Shown: piece after piece, positions 56,225 through 64,000 of the stretch
Position numbering within the stretch: position 1 is the first letter of the stretch
Layout: the number at the start of each line of letters is the position of its first letter
Assembly (NCBI GenBank): GCA_965247585.1
Contig: CBDFHC010000002.1
Coordinates: forward strand, 310,001 to 374,000
Origin: CBDFHC01 sp965247585
GTDB lineage: Bacteria; Chloroflexota; Dehalococcoidia; Lucifugimonadales; GCA-2712585
Direction: 5' to 3'
Length of the DNA stretch: 64,000 nucleotides
Made by a program: the position numbers and the translations under genes
The notes under the pieces: model-generated
Told to the model about the DNA's origin: nothing
What the model saw: the letters and a program-made list of their open reading frames with translations, nothing else
The model's database searches: none

Positions 56225-57088
56225 CTATCCCTCCAGCGCGGCGGCGCCGCCGATGATGTCCAGAAGCTCAGAGGTTATGTTGTCCTGGCGCACCTTGTTC
56301 AGATCCAGGGTAAGGTCGTCTACCATCTCGTTTGCGCTGTCGGTGGCGTTGCGCATGGCCACCATTCGGGCCGACTGCTCAGAGGCGTTCATCTCAAGCA
56401 TAGCGTGGTAGACCTGCATTTCAACGAAGCGGGGCAGCAAGGCGTCCAGCACAGCGCCGGCGTTGGGCTCGTAGATGTATCCGACGCGGGCATCGACTGG
56501 GATATCCGCGGGCTCCACAGGCAATAGGCGCTTAATAACCGGAACCTGGGATACGGTGGACACGAACTGGGGATAAGCCAGATAGACCTGGTCCACCTGG
56601 CTCTCGGTATATTGGGTAAGGATCATCTGGGAGATGGGGAGGATATCAGCCATTCCCGGCCTATCTCCCATGTTGATGAAGACGGCCTTTACCTCCTGGT
56701 TGGCGCGGACCATGAAGTCACGGCCCTTTCTACCGACAGCAATCATGCTGACCGGTGTGGGGCGGTTGTTCAAGATAAACTGGGCCACGGCGCGGTTCAT
56801 GTTGCCGTGAAGTCCGCCGCACAGGCCGCGGTCCGGGGTGAGGTGGAGGACGCCGATTCGGGTAACGGGCCGGTGCTCCAAAAGGGGGTGTGGCTCGTCC
56901 TGGTCCTGGGGTTGGGCTTCCAAGTCGGCCATGACTCGCTGGATCATTTCGGCGTAGGAACGCCCCGCTACGACCGCATTCTGGGCACGTCGCATCTTGG
57001 AGGCGGCAATCATCTCCATGGCGTGGGTGACTTTGGCGGTGTTCTCCACGCTCCGAATCCGGCGCCTTAGCAGTCTCAGGCTGGGCAT
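56225..57088 (-). CDS. atpG: ATP synthase gamma subunit
   Basis: A 287-residue central-stalk protein. LRLLRRRIRSVENTAKVTHA, DRGLCGGLHGNMNRAVAQFI and the C-terminal ARMVAMRNATDSANEMVDDL and LTLDLNKVRQDNITSELLDI coiled coil match the family. Confidence 0.95.
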   Translation of the reverse strand: MPSLRLLRRRIRSVENTAKVTHAMEMIAASKMRRAQNAVVAGRSYAEMIQRVMADLEAQPQDQDEPHPLLEHRPVTRIGVLHLTPDRGLCGGLHGNMNRAVAQFILNNRPTPVSMIAVGRKGRDFMVRANQEVKAVFINMGDRPGMADILPISQMILTQYTESQVDQVYLAYPQFVSTVSQVPVIKRLLPVEPADIPVDARVGYIYEPNAGAVLDALLPRFVEMQVYHAMLEMNASEQSARMVAMRNATDSANEMVDDLTLDLNKVRQDNITSELLDIIGGAAALEG

Positions 57089-57127
57089 ATGGCGTCTCCC
57101 CCAGGGAATGGCAACAACGTTTTGGCC

Positions 57128-58645
57128 TTATTCAGAGGCGTCAAAGGTGGCCTTAAAGTCTGCTATAGCCTTCTTTAGCGTCTCTTCCGTTTCCGGAGTG
57201 ATCTCGCCGGAGTTGTTGATTTGCTCCTCTACGTCCTGATGGCTGGCCTCCATGTACCGGCCGAACTGCTCTTCAAACTGGCGTACCTTGGGGATAGGGA
57301 TGTCATCCAGGTCGCCGTTGTTGAGTGCGTAGAAGATGGAGACCTGGCGTCCAACGGACTGGGTCTGGTATTGGGGCTGTTTAAGAATTTCGGTGCTACG
57401 CTGGCCGCGTTCCAACTGGGCGCGGGTGGCGCGGTCCAGGTCCGCGGTGCCGAACTGGGCAAAAGACGCCAGCTCACGATACTGGGCAAGGTCCAGGCGT
57501 AGCCTTCCGGCGACGCGGCGGACGGCGCGTGTCTGGGCGGCGCCACCCACTCTGGAAACGGAGAGACCGATGTTGACGGCGGGCCGGATGCCGGCGTTGA
57601 ATGCCTCGGGCTCCAGATAGATCTGGCCGTCCGTGATGGAGATTACGTTGGTGGGGATATAGGCTGAAACGTCACCGGCCTGGGTTTCAATAACGGGCAG
57701 CGCGGTGAGGGAGCCGCCGCCGAACTCCGGGGCAATTTTGGCGGCCCGTTCCAGGAGCCGGCTATGGAGATAGAAAACGTCTCCGGGGTAGGCCTCGCGA
57801 CCGGCGGGCCGGCGCAGAAGAAGTGACATCTGGCGATAGGCCCAGGCGTGTTTGGTGAGGTCGTCATAGATAATGAGGGCCTCGCGGCCGTTCTCCATCA
57901 GCTCCTCCCCCATGGCGCAGCCAGCATACGGGGCGATGTATTGGAGCGGCGCGGGGTCCGATGCGTTGGCGGCCACGATGATGGTGTGGTCCATGGCGCC
58001 GTGCTCCTCCAAGACGGAGACCACCTGGGCCACCTTGCCCTGTTTCTGACCGATGGCCACGTAGATGCAGAGAAGGTCCTTGCCCTTCTGGTTGATGATG
58101 GTGTCTATGGCTAAGGCGGACTTGCCGGTGGACCTGTCTCCTATAATCAACTGCCGCTGGCCACGGCCGATGGGAATCATGGTGTCAATGGCTTTGATGC
58201 CGGTCTGCACCGGGGTATCCACCGACTGGCGGGTTACCACGTTGGGAGCGATGCGCTCGATGGGGCGAGTCCTGGTGGTGCGCACGGGCCCTTTGCCATC
58301 CAGCGGGCGTCCCAGGGCGTCAACCACACGGCCCACCATCTCCTCGCCCACTGGGACTTCAATGATGCGGCCGGTGGACTTGACGGTGTCGCCTTCCTTG
58401 ACGGCGTTGGGATCGCCCATTATGGCGGCGCCCACGGTATCCTCTTCCAGGTTAAGGGCAAGGCCCAGGATGCCGCCGGGAAACTCCAAGAGTTCGCTAT
58501 AGCGGACGCCCTGAAGGCCTTGAATGCGGGCAATACCATCACCGGTTTCAACTACGGTTCCAACATCAACGATCTGGAGATCGCCATCGAAATCCTCGAT
58601 CTGTCGCCGAATGACCGAGACTATGTCTGACCCGCGGGTCGTCAT
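57128..58645 (-). CDS. atpA: ATP synthase alpha subunit
   Basis: A 505-residue regulatory subunit. Walker A QRQLIIGDRSTGKSALAIDT, YVAIGQKQGKVAQVVSVLE, LHSRLLERAAKIAPEFGGGS. It overlaps atpH by 4 bases (ATGA), a translational coupling. Confidence 0.96.
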   Translation of the reverse strand: MTTRGSDIVSVIRRQIEDFDGDLQIVDVGTVVETGDGIARIQGLQGVRYSELLEFPGGILGLALNLEEDTVGAAIMGDPNAVKEGDTVKSTGRIIEVPVGEEMVGRVVDALGRPLDGKGPVRTTRTRPIERIAPNVVTRQSVDTPVQTGIKAIDTMIPIGRGQRQLIIGDRSTGKSALAIDTIINQKGKDLLCIYVAIGQKQGKVAQVVSVLEEHGAMDHTIIVAANASDPAPLQYIAPYAGCAMGEELMENGREALIIYDDLTKHAWAYRQMSLLLRRPAGREAYPGDVFYLHSRLLERAAKIAPEFGGGSLTALPVIETQAGDVSAYIPTNVISITDGQIYLEPEAFNAGIRPAVNIGLSVSRVGGAAQTRAVRRVAGRLRLDLAQYRELASFAQFGTADLDRATRAQLERGQRSTEILKQPQYQTQSVGRQVSIFYALNNGDLDDIPIPKVRQFEEQFGRYMEASHQDVEEQINNSGEITPETEETLKKAIADFKATFDASE

Positions 58646-59238
58646 GTGTTAGCCTCCTCGCTTCTTCCTGGGTTACCGGACCTTAATGAGGCGGACTCCA
58701 GCTCACTTTTCAAGCTTAACAGTTTGGTTCTGGTGCTACCATCCAGCAGTTTGTCGCCAACGCGAATTACAAGGCCGCCAATGATAGAGGGGTCCACCTC
58801 TGATTCCAGGGCCACGTCTTTGTTCACCATTCGCTTTACGTATTCCCGGATGCGGTCCTTGTCCGACTGGTCAAGAGCGACGGCGCTGTAGGCTTTAACC
58901 CGCTCGATGCCGCGGTGGCGGTCCACCAGACGGCTGAGCTCCGTTTTTACCTGAGGCAGCTGCTCCACGATGCCCTTTGAAACCATCAGGGAAACCATGT
59001 TTCGGACCAAGACGCTGGTCTGAGGAAGCACCTCGTTAATGGCGGCAACCTTCTTGTCCCGGGGCACCTTGGCGTGACGTAGGAACGCCAAGAACTCCGG
59101 ATTTGACAGGGCCTCAATGACGGTATCGAGCTCGGAGCTCCAGGTATCCAGCGCCTGTTCAACCTCCCCGGCCGGCGCCGAGGTGGCGATTTCGAAGACG
59201 GCCTGGGCGTATCGCTTGGCCCAACCGGTAGCAGCCAT
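58642..59238 (-). CDS. atpH: ATP synthase delta subunit
   Basis: A 198-residue stator protein. ATGWAKRYAQAVFEIATSAP opens the N-terminal domain, and EVDPSIIGGLVIRVGDKLLD is the conserved C-terminal block. It starts 8 bases after atpF. Confidence 0.93.
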   Translation of the reverse strand: MAATGWAKRYAQAVFEIATSAPAGEVEQALDTWSSELDTVIEALSNPEFLAFLRHAKVPRDKKVAAINEVLPQTSVLVRNMVSLMVSKGIVEQLPQVKTELSRLVDRHRGIERVKAYSAVALDQSDKDRIREYVKRMVNKDVALESEVDPSIIGGLVIRVGDKLLDGSTRTKLLSLKSELESASLRSGNPGRSEEANT

Positions 59239-59246
59239 AGTTTAGG

Positions 59247-59747
59247 TCAACTCCTGGACGCCGGCTGGTCTTCTTGTAGGACCCTGTCGATGAGCTCACG
59301 GTGGGCTTCGGCATCGAGAGACTTGCTAATTACGCGCTCCGCCGCCTGGATGGCCAGCAGGGCAAAGTGGGTCTTGACTTCATCAATGGCGGCGTCACGC
59401 TCTTGCTGAATGTCCTGGCGGGCGCGTGCAATGAAGGCCTCCGCCGATTCGCGGGCTTTGCCCATTTCGTCTTCCCGGTACTTCTCGGCCATCCCCCGGG
59501 CCTGCTCCAACAGGCGTTGACCCTCTCGCCGCGCCTCTTGTAGCTGCTCCTGGATACGCGATTCGGAATCCGCGGCGTCCTGGCGCGCCCGGTCGGCTGC
59601 CTCCAGGCTTTCCCTGATCCGCTCTGACCGCTGGTCCAGCATCCGGAGTATGGGCTTGAAGGCGAAAAGGTAGAGGGCGCCCAAGACCAGGAGGAAGTTG
59701 ACCAAGAAGACGATCAGGCTTGGAATGTTGAATCCTAAAGCTTCCAA
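59247..59747 (-). CDS. atpF: ATP synthase b subunit
   Basis: A 166-residue peripheral stalk protein starting at TTG 59747. One membrane span (PSLIVFLVNFLLVLGALYLF) is followed by a long charged coiled coil (SRIQEQLQEARREGQRLL). Confidence 0.92.
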   Translation of the reverse strand: MEALGFNIPSLIVFLVNFLLVLGALYLFAFKPILRMLDQRSERIRESLEAADRARQDAADSESRIQEQLQEARREGQRLLEQARGMAEKYREDEMGKARESAEAFIARARQDIQQERDAAIDEVKTHFALLAIQAAERVISKSLDAEAHRELIDRVLQEDQPASRS

Positions 59748-59777
59748 GTCTTACCCTCCTTCCGCGAAGCTGCGGGC

Positions 59778-60068
59778 CTATACCACGAAGGCAAGGATCA
59801 CGGCTACGATAAGAGCGTAGATACCCAGAGCCTCGGCGAAGGCGATGGCCAGAATCATGTTCTGGAGGATGGGCCCTCTGGCCTCCGGGTTTCTGCCGAT
59901 GGCGTTCAGGGCGCCTGCGCCCAGGATTCCGATGCCAATGCCGGGGCCGATCATTCCTAGCCCAACGGCCAACCCGGCAGCCAGCCACTTGAACTGCTCT
60001 GAGTCGAACTCGTTGGCCTGGGCCGCAACGGCCGCTCCCAAACTCAACAAGGCTTCCAGTCCAAACAT
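59778..60068 (-). CDS. atpE: ATP synthase c subunit
   Basis: A 96-residue rotor-ring protein with two spans. GLGMIGPGIGIGILGAGALN carries the glycine packing motif and RNPEARG forms the loop. The ion-binding Glu lies in AIAFAEALGIYALIV. The residues beside it (EAL rather than ES or ET) point to protons rather than sodium. It has an extended N-terminus. Confidence 0.94.
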   Translation of the reverse strand: MFGLEALLSLGAAVAAQANEFDSEQFKWLAAGLAVGLGMIGPGIGIGILGAGALNAIGRNPEARGPILQNMILAIAFAEALGIYALIVAVILAFVV

Positions 60069-60159
60069 GTGCCCTCCTTAATGGATCAAAAGATGATTAA
60101 CCTTGACTTTGTTTCTCCTGTCGCGGGGGAGCTGACTAAGGCTCTTGCCCGTGACGGTC

Positions 60160-60182
60160 CCAAAACATTTAGCGCGTTTTGG
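60160..60182. other. Hairpin in the 169-base atpE-atpB gap
   Basis: CCAAAAC-ATTTAGCGC-GTTTTGG is a perfect 7-base-pair stem between atpB and atpE. It lacks a minus-strand U-tract. It may stabilise the atpE message, which must be made in excess. Nothing else is seen in the gap. Confidence 0.4.
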
Positions 60183-60237
60183 TGTTTCTTAGTTGAACGG
60201 CTGATTACCCCTCATTTTTTGTAGTTGAGTCAAGCCA

Positions 60238-61221
60238 CTACTCCTCGTGGTGTGCCATCGCGAGGGAGGCGAAAGTGAGGGTTAGGCCGGCGAAGATAAT
60301 GGCCTGGATAAGGCCAACTAATATCTCCAGGCCGTAGAAAATGCCGGGGAATACGAAGGGAAACAGGAAGGTGGAGATCAGGATCAGGATTTTTCCGGCC
60401 AGCATGTTGCCGAATAAACGAAAGGTGAAGCTGACCAGGCGAATCAACTCGCTCAAGGCTTCCAGGACGCCGACAAAGGCGTCAATGGCCCCGGCGAATA
60501 GATACTTGGGGCCGTGAAACAGGCCTTTTAGCCTAACGAACTTCCCGAAATAGCTAAAGCCAAGGCGGCGTATGCCCCAGAACTCGATGAATATAAAGGA
60601 TACGATGGCCAGGGCCAGGGGCATGTTGACGTCGGTTCCGGCGGGGCGTAGGAGGTCAACCCGGCTAATCTCGTGCCCACCGGCTTCAGCGTGCTCGGTA
60701 TCGGCGCCGTTCACTTGTTCAGCTTTGGTTTCTTCCCTTGGCTCCCAACCCAGGGAAGGATATATTGGGAACAGGCCCATCCAGGCGTTGAAAAGGACGA
60801 ATAGAAAGATGGTGGCGATAATGGGGAATAACTTTCGGCCCATTTCCCGACCCACCATGCTTTCAGTGAAGCCCAGCAGTCCCTCAACGATGGCCTCAAC
60901 GAAGCCCTGGAAGCGCCCAGGGACCAGTTTTGCCCTGGCAGCGGCAACGATAAAGATGAGCAGAAGGACCACCGTGGTGACCCAAGAAGAGAGCATGGAG
61001 TTGGTTACGGCGAAGCCGGTATAGCCTAGATTGCCACCTTCCGCGGCTTTTTCACGCTCGTCGGCAGGAAAAATAGCCTGTGCAGGGAGGTGGACCGCTG
61101 GTTTCTCCAGGTAGGGGTCTGACTGGAAGATGGGGCCAATGGCGACCCCGAAAAGCGCAAGTGCTACAACTGCTACGACGGCGGCAATGACCAGCGGTTT
61201 TACCAAAGTGGACTTGGGCAT
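60238..61221 (-). CDS. atpB: ATP synthase a subunit
   Basis: A 327-residue membrane subunit. An extended N-terminus with one span and a periplasmic loop is followed by WVTTVVLLLIFIVAAARAKL, GRKLFPIIATIFLFVLFNAW and the proton-channel helix SFTFRLFGNMLAGKILILI with the essential Arg. An acidic insertion (EETKAEQVNGADTEHAEAG) lies between spans. It overlaps atpZ by one base (TAATG). Confidence 0.94.
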   Translation of the reverse strand: MPKSTLVKPLVIAAVVAVVALALFGVAIGPIFQSDPYLEKPAVHLPAQAIFPADEREKAAEGGNLGYTGFAVTNSMLSSWVTTVVLLLIFIVAAARAKLVPGRFQGFVEAIVEGLLGFTESMVGREMGRKLFPIIATIFLFVLFNAWMGLFPIYPSLGWEPREETKAEQVNGADTEHAEAGGHEISRVDLLRPAGTDVNMPLALAIVSFIFIEFWGIRRLGFSYFGKFVRLKGLFHGPKYLFAGAIDAFVGVLEALSELIRLVSFTFRLFGNMLAGKILILISTFLFPFVFPGIFYGLEILVGLIQAIIFAGLTLTFASLAMAHHEE

Positions 61222-61463
61222 TAACCCTTATCTTCCCGTCCGTTTAGGCCTTCGTCGTCGGTAATATTAAGAAGGGGCAAAACCATCTTGTAGATGCCGA
61301 AGAAGGCCACTACCACACCAAGGATAGTCCCAAGAAGCATGAAGAGTGGAGAGGTATCTACCTTAGAATCTAGCCAGAGCCCGCCAACTACCCCAAAGAC
61401 GATGCAGAGGGCCACATACCAACCCAATCCAGCGACCCTGAGGGCCAAAAGCCAACCTGGCAT
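61221..61463 (-). CDS. AtpZ/AtpI-like assembly protein
   Basis: An 80-residue, two-span protein. GLGWYVALCIVFGVVGGLWL, DTSPLFMLLGTILGVVVAFF match the AtpZ/AtpI family that assists c-ring assembly or Mg2+ uptake. It is the first gene of the atp operon, about 17 bases from the promoter start. Confidence 0.85.
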   Translation of the reverse strand: MPGWLLALRVAGLGWYVALCIVFGVVGGLWLDSKVDTSPLFMLLGTILGVVVAFFGIYKMVLPLLNITDDEGLNGREDKG

Positions 61464-61486
61464 AGGCCATTAGCAAGACTTGGTGA

Positions 61487-61515
61487 ACTTTATCACTAAC
61501 GAAATTCCTAGTCAA
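61487..61515 (-). promoter_or_regulatory. atp operon promoter
   Basis: Minus strand: TTGACT (61515-61510), 17-base spacer, TAAAGT (61492-61487). Transcription should begin near 61480, just before atpZ. Confidence 0.8.
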
Positions 61516-61536
61516 GCTGAAGCTTGGGCAGCCCTA

Positions 61537-61580
61537 AGAAAAGAGCGCCCCGCCCGGGAATACCAACCGCCGGTCGGGGC
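61537..61580 (-). terminator. Terminator after the DUF151 nuclease gene
   Basis: Minus strand GCCCCGACCGG and CCGGGCGGGGC form a stem with one mismatch, followed by GCTCTTTTCTT. It separates the nuclease gene from the atp promoter that follows at once. Confidence 0.75.
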
Positions 61581-61605
61581 ATCACGCCTGAGCAAGCAGA
61601 AGTCG

Positions 61606-62157
61606 CTAGCCTTTGGAGGTCTTGCCGAAATCCTCCAAGTCCAAGGTGTTGATGAAGTCAGTGAAGGCGGACATCCGCTGGAGGTCTTCCTCTCTCACCT
61701 CGGCGGGCCGCTCCAAGTCACCGGAATCCTCCGGCAGTATGGGCTTACCTGTTTCGGCATCCAACTGAATGCCGGCCTGGTCAAGAACGGAATCCTCGGC
61801 ATAAATGGGCACCTGTGCCCTGACGGCGAGAGCGATGGCATCGCTGGGGCGCGAATCAATCTCGGCGGTCTTACCGTTAACGGCGACGCCGATTTTGGCG
61901 AAAAACGTATCATTTTTGAGATCGTTCACCAAAATATGCGTAATTTCCCCGCCTAGATTGGCGATGATGGACTGGAGGAGATCATGGGTAAGGGGGCGGG
62001 GAACAGAGATGTCCTGAAGCTTGACGGCGATGGCGTCAGCCTCAGCCGGGCCAATCCAGATTGGGAGGTACCGATCCGACTCTTTTTGCCGGAGGATCAC
62101 GACCCTCTGGTAGTTCATGAGGCTGACTCGAATACTATCGATGGTCATCTCATGCAT
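61606..62157 (-). CDS. Bifunctional nuclease family protein (DUF151)
   Basis: A 183-residue protein from ATG 62157 (GGAGGTAGCCC before it). VSLMNYQRVVILRQKESDRY, LPIWIGPAEADAIAVKLQD, RPLTHDLLQSIIANLGGE and EIDSRPSDAIALAVRAQVPI are the DUF151 core. The acidic C-terminus has a UVR-like tail (EEDLQRMSAFTDFINTLD). Members have RNase and DNase activity. Confidence 0.88.
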   Translation of the reverse strand: MHEMTIDSIRVSLMNYQRVVILRQKESDRYLPIWIGPAEADAIAVKLQDISVPRPLTHDLLQSIIANLGGEITHILVNDLKNDTFFAKIGVAVNGKTAEIDSRPSDAIALAVRAQVPIYAEDSVLDQAGIQLDAETGKPILPEDSGDLERPAEVREEDLQRMSAFTDFINTLDLEDFGKTSKG

Positions 62158-62190
62158 TAAGGGCTACCTCCAAGAGGGGACTTGAGTTCA

Positions 62191-62220
62191 ATTGTATGGT
62201 TGGCTGTAAACAGGTGTCAA
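62191..62220 (-). promoter_or_regulatory. Promoter of the DUF151 nuclease gene
   Basis: Minus strand: TTGACA (62220-62215), 18-base spacer, TACAAT (62196-62191), about 34 bases before the start codon. Confidence 0.78.
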
Positions 62221-62318
62221 GGGAATATGTTCCATACCTAACATACATCACCTAGGAAAGTTAGGATGCGGAAGGGATGCCGGTGAGGTGCGGAGGCATA
62301 GCGCGAAGGGGCCGGTGC

Positions 62319-62324
62319 TATAAT
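62319..62324 (+). promoter_or_regulatory. Lon-like gene promoter, extended -10
   Basis: TGCTATAAT on the plus strand, 61 bases before ATG 62386. The -35 region is poor. Confidence 0.55.
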
Positions 62325-62385
62325 TCACAAGCGGCGGAGATAAGGTGGGACCCTTGTCATTATTCGGCCAACAATGGGAGACGGA

Positions 62386-64000
62386 ATGGAAAACGGCAAG
62401 CGTGAAGTGCCCCCGGAAGCTTTGCGGTGGACGATAGACCCCAGCGCCTTTCCGTTCGAGTGCACGGACGAGTTGAAGCCGCTGGACGGCTTCATAGGAC
62501 AAGACCGGGCGATTGAAGCTATCCACTTTGGCCTGGAGGTGGATAAGGCAGGATACAACCTTTTCGCCACGGGGCTTACGGGGACCGGAAAGACTTCCGC
62601 TATCAAGCAGCATATTCAAACGGTGATAGACGACCACAAAGAGGACCGCCTCAAGTTTGAGGCGCGGGACTGGGTCTATGTACACAATTTTTCTGACCCG
62701 GACCAGCCTAAGGCGGTGAGTCTTACCAAGGAAACCGGTAGGGAATTGCGCCGCCAGGTTGAGCAGCTTTTGGCTACGCTTAGGTCCGAGATCCCAAAAA
62801 TCTTCGCCAACGAGGAGTATCAGGAGCAGAGAAAGCGCACCGAGGACGAGGGCAGAGGGACCCACCAAAAGCTGCTGGAGGAGTTGCAGCAAAAGGTCAG
62901 GGGCGAGGGATTTGGAATGCAGAGCAGCCCAACGGGTGTGAACTTGTTTCCAATACTTGACGGCAGACCGCTAACGCCGGAAGAGTTTACGGCCCTAGGC
63001 CAGGAGGACCGCGAAAGGATAGAGACGAAAAGGGAGGAGCTGACCGGGACGGTCCAGCAGACGCTGACTGAACTTCGCTCCATTGAAGCGGAGACTATCG
63101 GCCAGGTCCGGGAGCTAGAGCGTGGCGCGGTGGCATCCGGCCTCACGTATCTGTTCACAGACCTTGGGCAGAAGCATGCCCAGCCAGCAGTGGCGGAGTT
63201 TCTGGAGAGTCTAAAGGACCACACGTTGGACAACCTGGCGCTATTTCAGGAGCGCGAGGTATCAGCCGGAGCGCCTCAGGCGCCAGGGCGGCCGACGATC
63301 ACCGGGTTGCAGGGTAACCCGTTCTTACCCTATGAGGTGAACCTGCTGGTGGATAACAGCGAGGTGGAGACGGTACCGATTGTGGTGGAGTCAAACCCAA
63401 CGTGGGGGAACTTGTTTGGGAGGATAGAGCGGCGGGCGGTAATGGGCACTTATCTGAGCGATCATTCCATGCTCAAAGGGGGAGGGGTGCACCGGGCCAA
63501 CGGTGGATATCTGATCCTGAATGTGAAAGACGTCCTGATGAATGCGGGGGTTTGGGAAGGGCTAAAACGAGTTATTCGAACGAAGGAGGCCAGGCTAGAG
63601 GACCCATCTGAGCAGATAGGGTTACTGGCGCCTCAGGCGATGCGCCCGCAGCCCATTCCATTAAATCTCAAGGTGATACTCACGGGAGACGAGCAGACTT
63701 ATCGCCTCCTTTATGCGAATGACCGGGAGGACTTGCGGGAGCTGTTCAAGGTGAAGGCTGAGTTTGACTACCAGATAGATCTTAACGACGAAAACGTACG
63801 CTCTTATTGCGATTTTATTTGCGGGACGTGCGAGTCCGAGGGGCTAATGCCCTTTGACCGGAACGGAGCGGCCCAGGTGGTGGAATATGGCGCACGGCTG
63901 GTGGCGGACCAGAAGAAGCTATCATCCCGGTTTGGCCAGGTGCAGGATGTGTTGATTGAGTCTGACTACTGGGCCAAACGGGAAGGCGCTTCGCTGGTGA
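62386..64000 (+). CDS. Lon-like AAA+ ATPase / protease, 5' part
   Basis: About 538 residues are visible and the gene runs off the right edge. ATG 62386 is 5 bases after GGGAG. MENGKREVPPEALRWTIDP, DGFIGQDRAIEAIHFGLEV, the Walker A loop NLFATGLTGTGKTSAIKQH, and WVYVHNFSDPDQPKAVSL, then later GGGVHRANGGYLILNVKDVL and KVILTGDEQTYRLLY, match the LonB-like AAA_32 family. The proteolytic Ser-Lys domain should lie beyond the edge. A long coiled helical insertion lies between Walker A and B. Confidence 0.88.
   Translation, partial: MENGKREVPPEALRWTIDPSAFPFECTDELKPLDGFIGQDRAIEAIHFGLEVDKAGYNLFATGLTGTGKTSAIKQHIQTVIDDHKEDRLKFEARDWVYVHNFSDPDQPKAVSLTKETGRELRRQVEQLLATLRSEIPKIFANEEYQEQRKRTEDEGRGTHQKLLEELQQKVRGEGFGMQSSPTGVNLFPILDGRPLTPEEFTALGQEDRERIETKREELTGTVQQTLTELRSIEAETIGQVRELERGAVASGLTYLFTDLGQKHAQPAVAEFLESLKDHTLDNLALFQEREVSAGAPQAPGRPTITGLQGNPFLPYEVNLLVDNSEVETVPIVVESNPTWGNLFGRIERRAVMGTYLSDHSMLKGGGVHRANGGYLILNVKDVLMNAGVWEGLKRVIRTKEARLEDPSEQIGLLAPQAMRPQPIPLNLKVILTGDEQTYRLLYANDREDLRELFKVKAEFDYQIDLNDENVRSYCDFICGTCESEGLMPFDRNGAAQVVEYGARLVADQKKLSSRFGQVQDVLIESDYWAKREGASLV

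Overview
The window holds two joined pieces of a moderately GC-rich bacterial genome. From base 1 to about 37,030 it is a tailed-phage genome integrated as a prophage and cut by the left edge. From 37,032 to 64,000 it is ordinary chromosome, whose gene content (dprA-topA-xer-aroQ-M24 peptidase-efp-xseA-xseB, clpP-tig, aspS, rex, a complete atp operon with atpZ, a DUF151 nuclease, a Lon-like protease) best fits Chloroflexota of the Dehalococcoidia/SAR202 type. That assignment is inferred from gene order and protein style only.

Prophage, right to left in minus-strand transcription order. Lysogeny control sits near 32.5 kb: an S24-type CI/LexA-like repressor on the plus strand, divergent from a consensus early promoter. 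The early region (32.4-21 kb) encodes small HTH proteins, an AlpA-like regulator, a GPDYGTIP-family annealing-type protein with a RecB-like exonuclease, an SF2 helicase, a MazG-like enzyme, a C5 cytosine methyltransferase, a GNAT-like protein, a primase and a PolX-like nucleotidyltransferase. Most are joined by 4-base ATGA/GTGA overlaps. The middle (21-15.9 kb) holds a VRR-NUC nuclease interrupted by a stop codon, a frameshifted DNA methyltransferase, HicAB and small accessory genes. Next (15.5-11.7 kb) are ParB, DUF488, a methyltransferase-like/GNAT-like protein, a ParB/Srx protein and an abutting tRNA-Gly. The late region (11.7-0 kb) follows a standard head-to-tail order: TerS, TerL, portal, connector, MuF-like minor head protein, Com-like zinc ribbon, an inserted toxin-antitoxin cassette, a protease, a scaffold with a nested start, decoration protein, major capsid, neck proteins and a DUF3383 tail sheath-like protein carrying a 19-residue tandem repeat.

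Between the repressor and the right attachment site (33.4-37.0 kb) lie plus-strand cargo genes. Three further truncated copies of the repressor's own C-terminal coding sequence separate them, which looks like layered acquisition at one recombination point. The cargo ends with a broken lipoprotein gene and a collagen-like lipoprotein. A 23-base tRNA 3' end (37,010-37,032) marks the probable attachment site. No integrase is visible, so it is probably beyond the left edge.

Chromosome. The dprA-to-formyltransferase block is one dense plus-strand cluster. clpP-tig and aspS run on the minus strand. A peroxiredoxin gene at 51,314 has an in-frame TGA at the catalytic cysteine position with a perfect hairpin just downstream, and reads as a selenoprotein. 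Two tandem rhomboids and rex follow. The atp operon (atpZ-B-E-F-H-A-G-D-C) runs leftward from a clear promoter at 61.5 kb, and the window ends inside a Lon-like protease gene.
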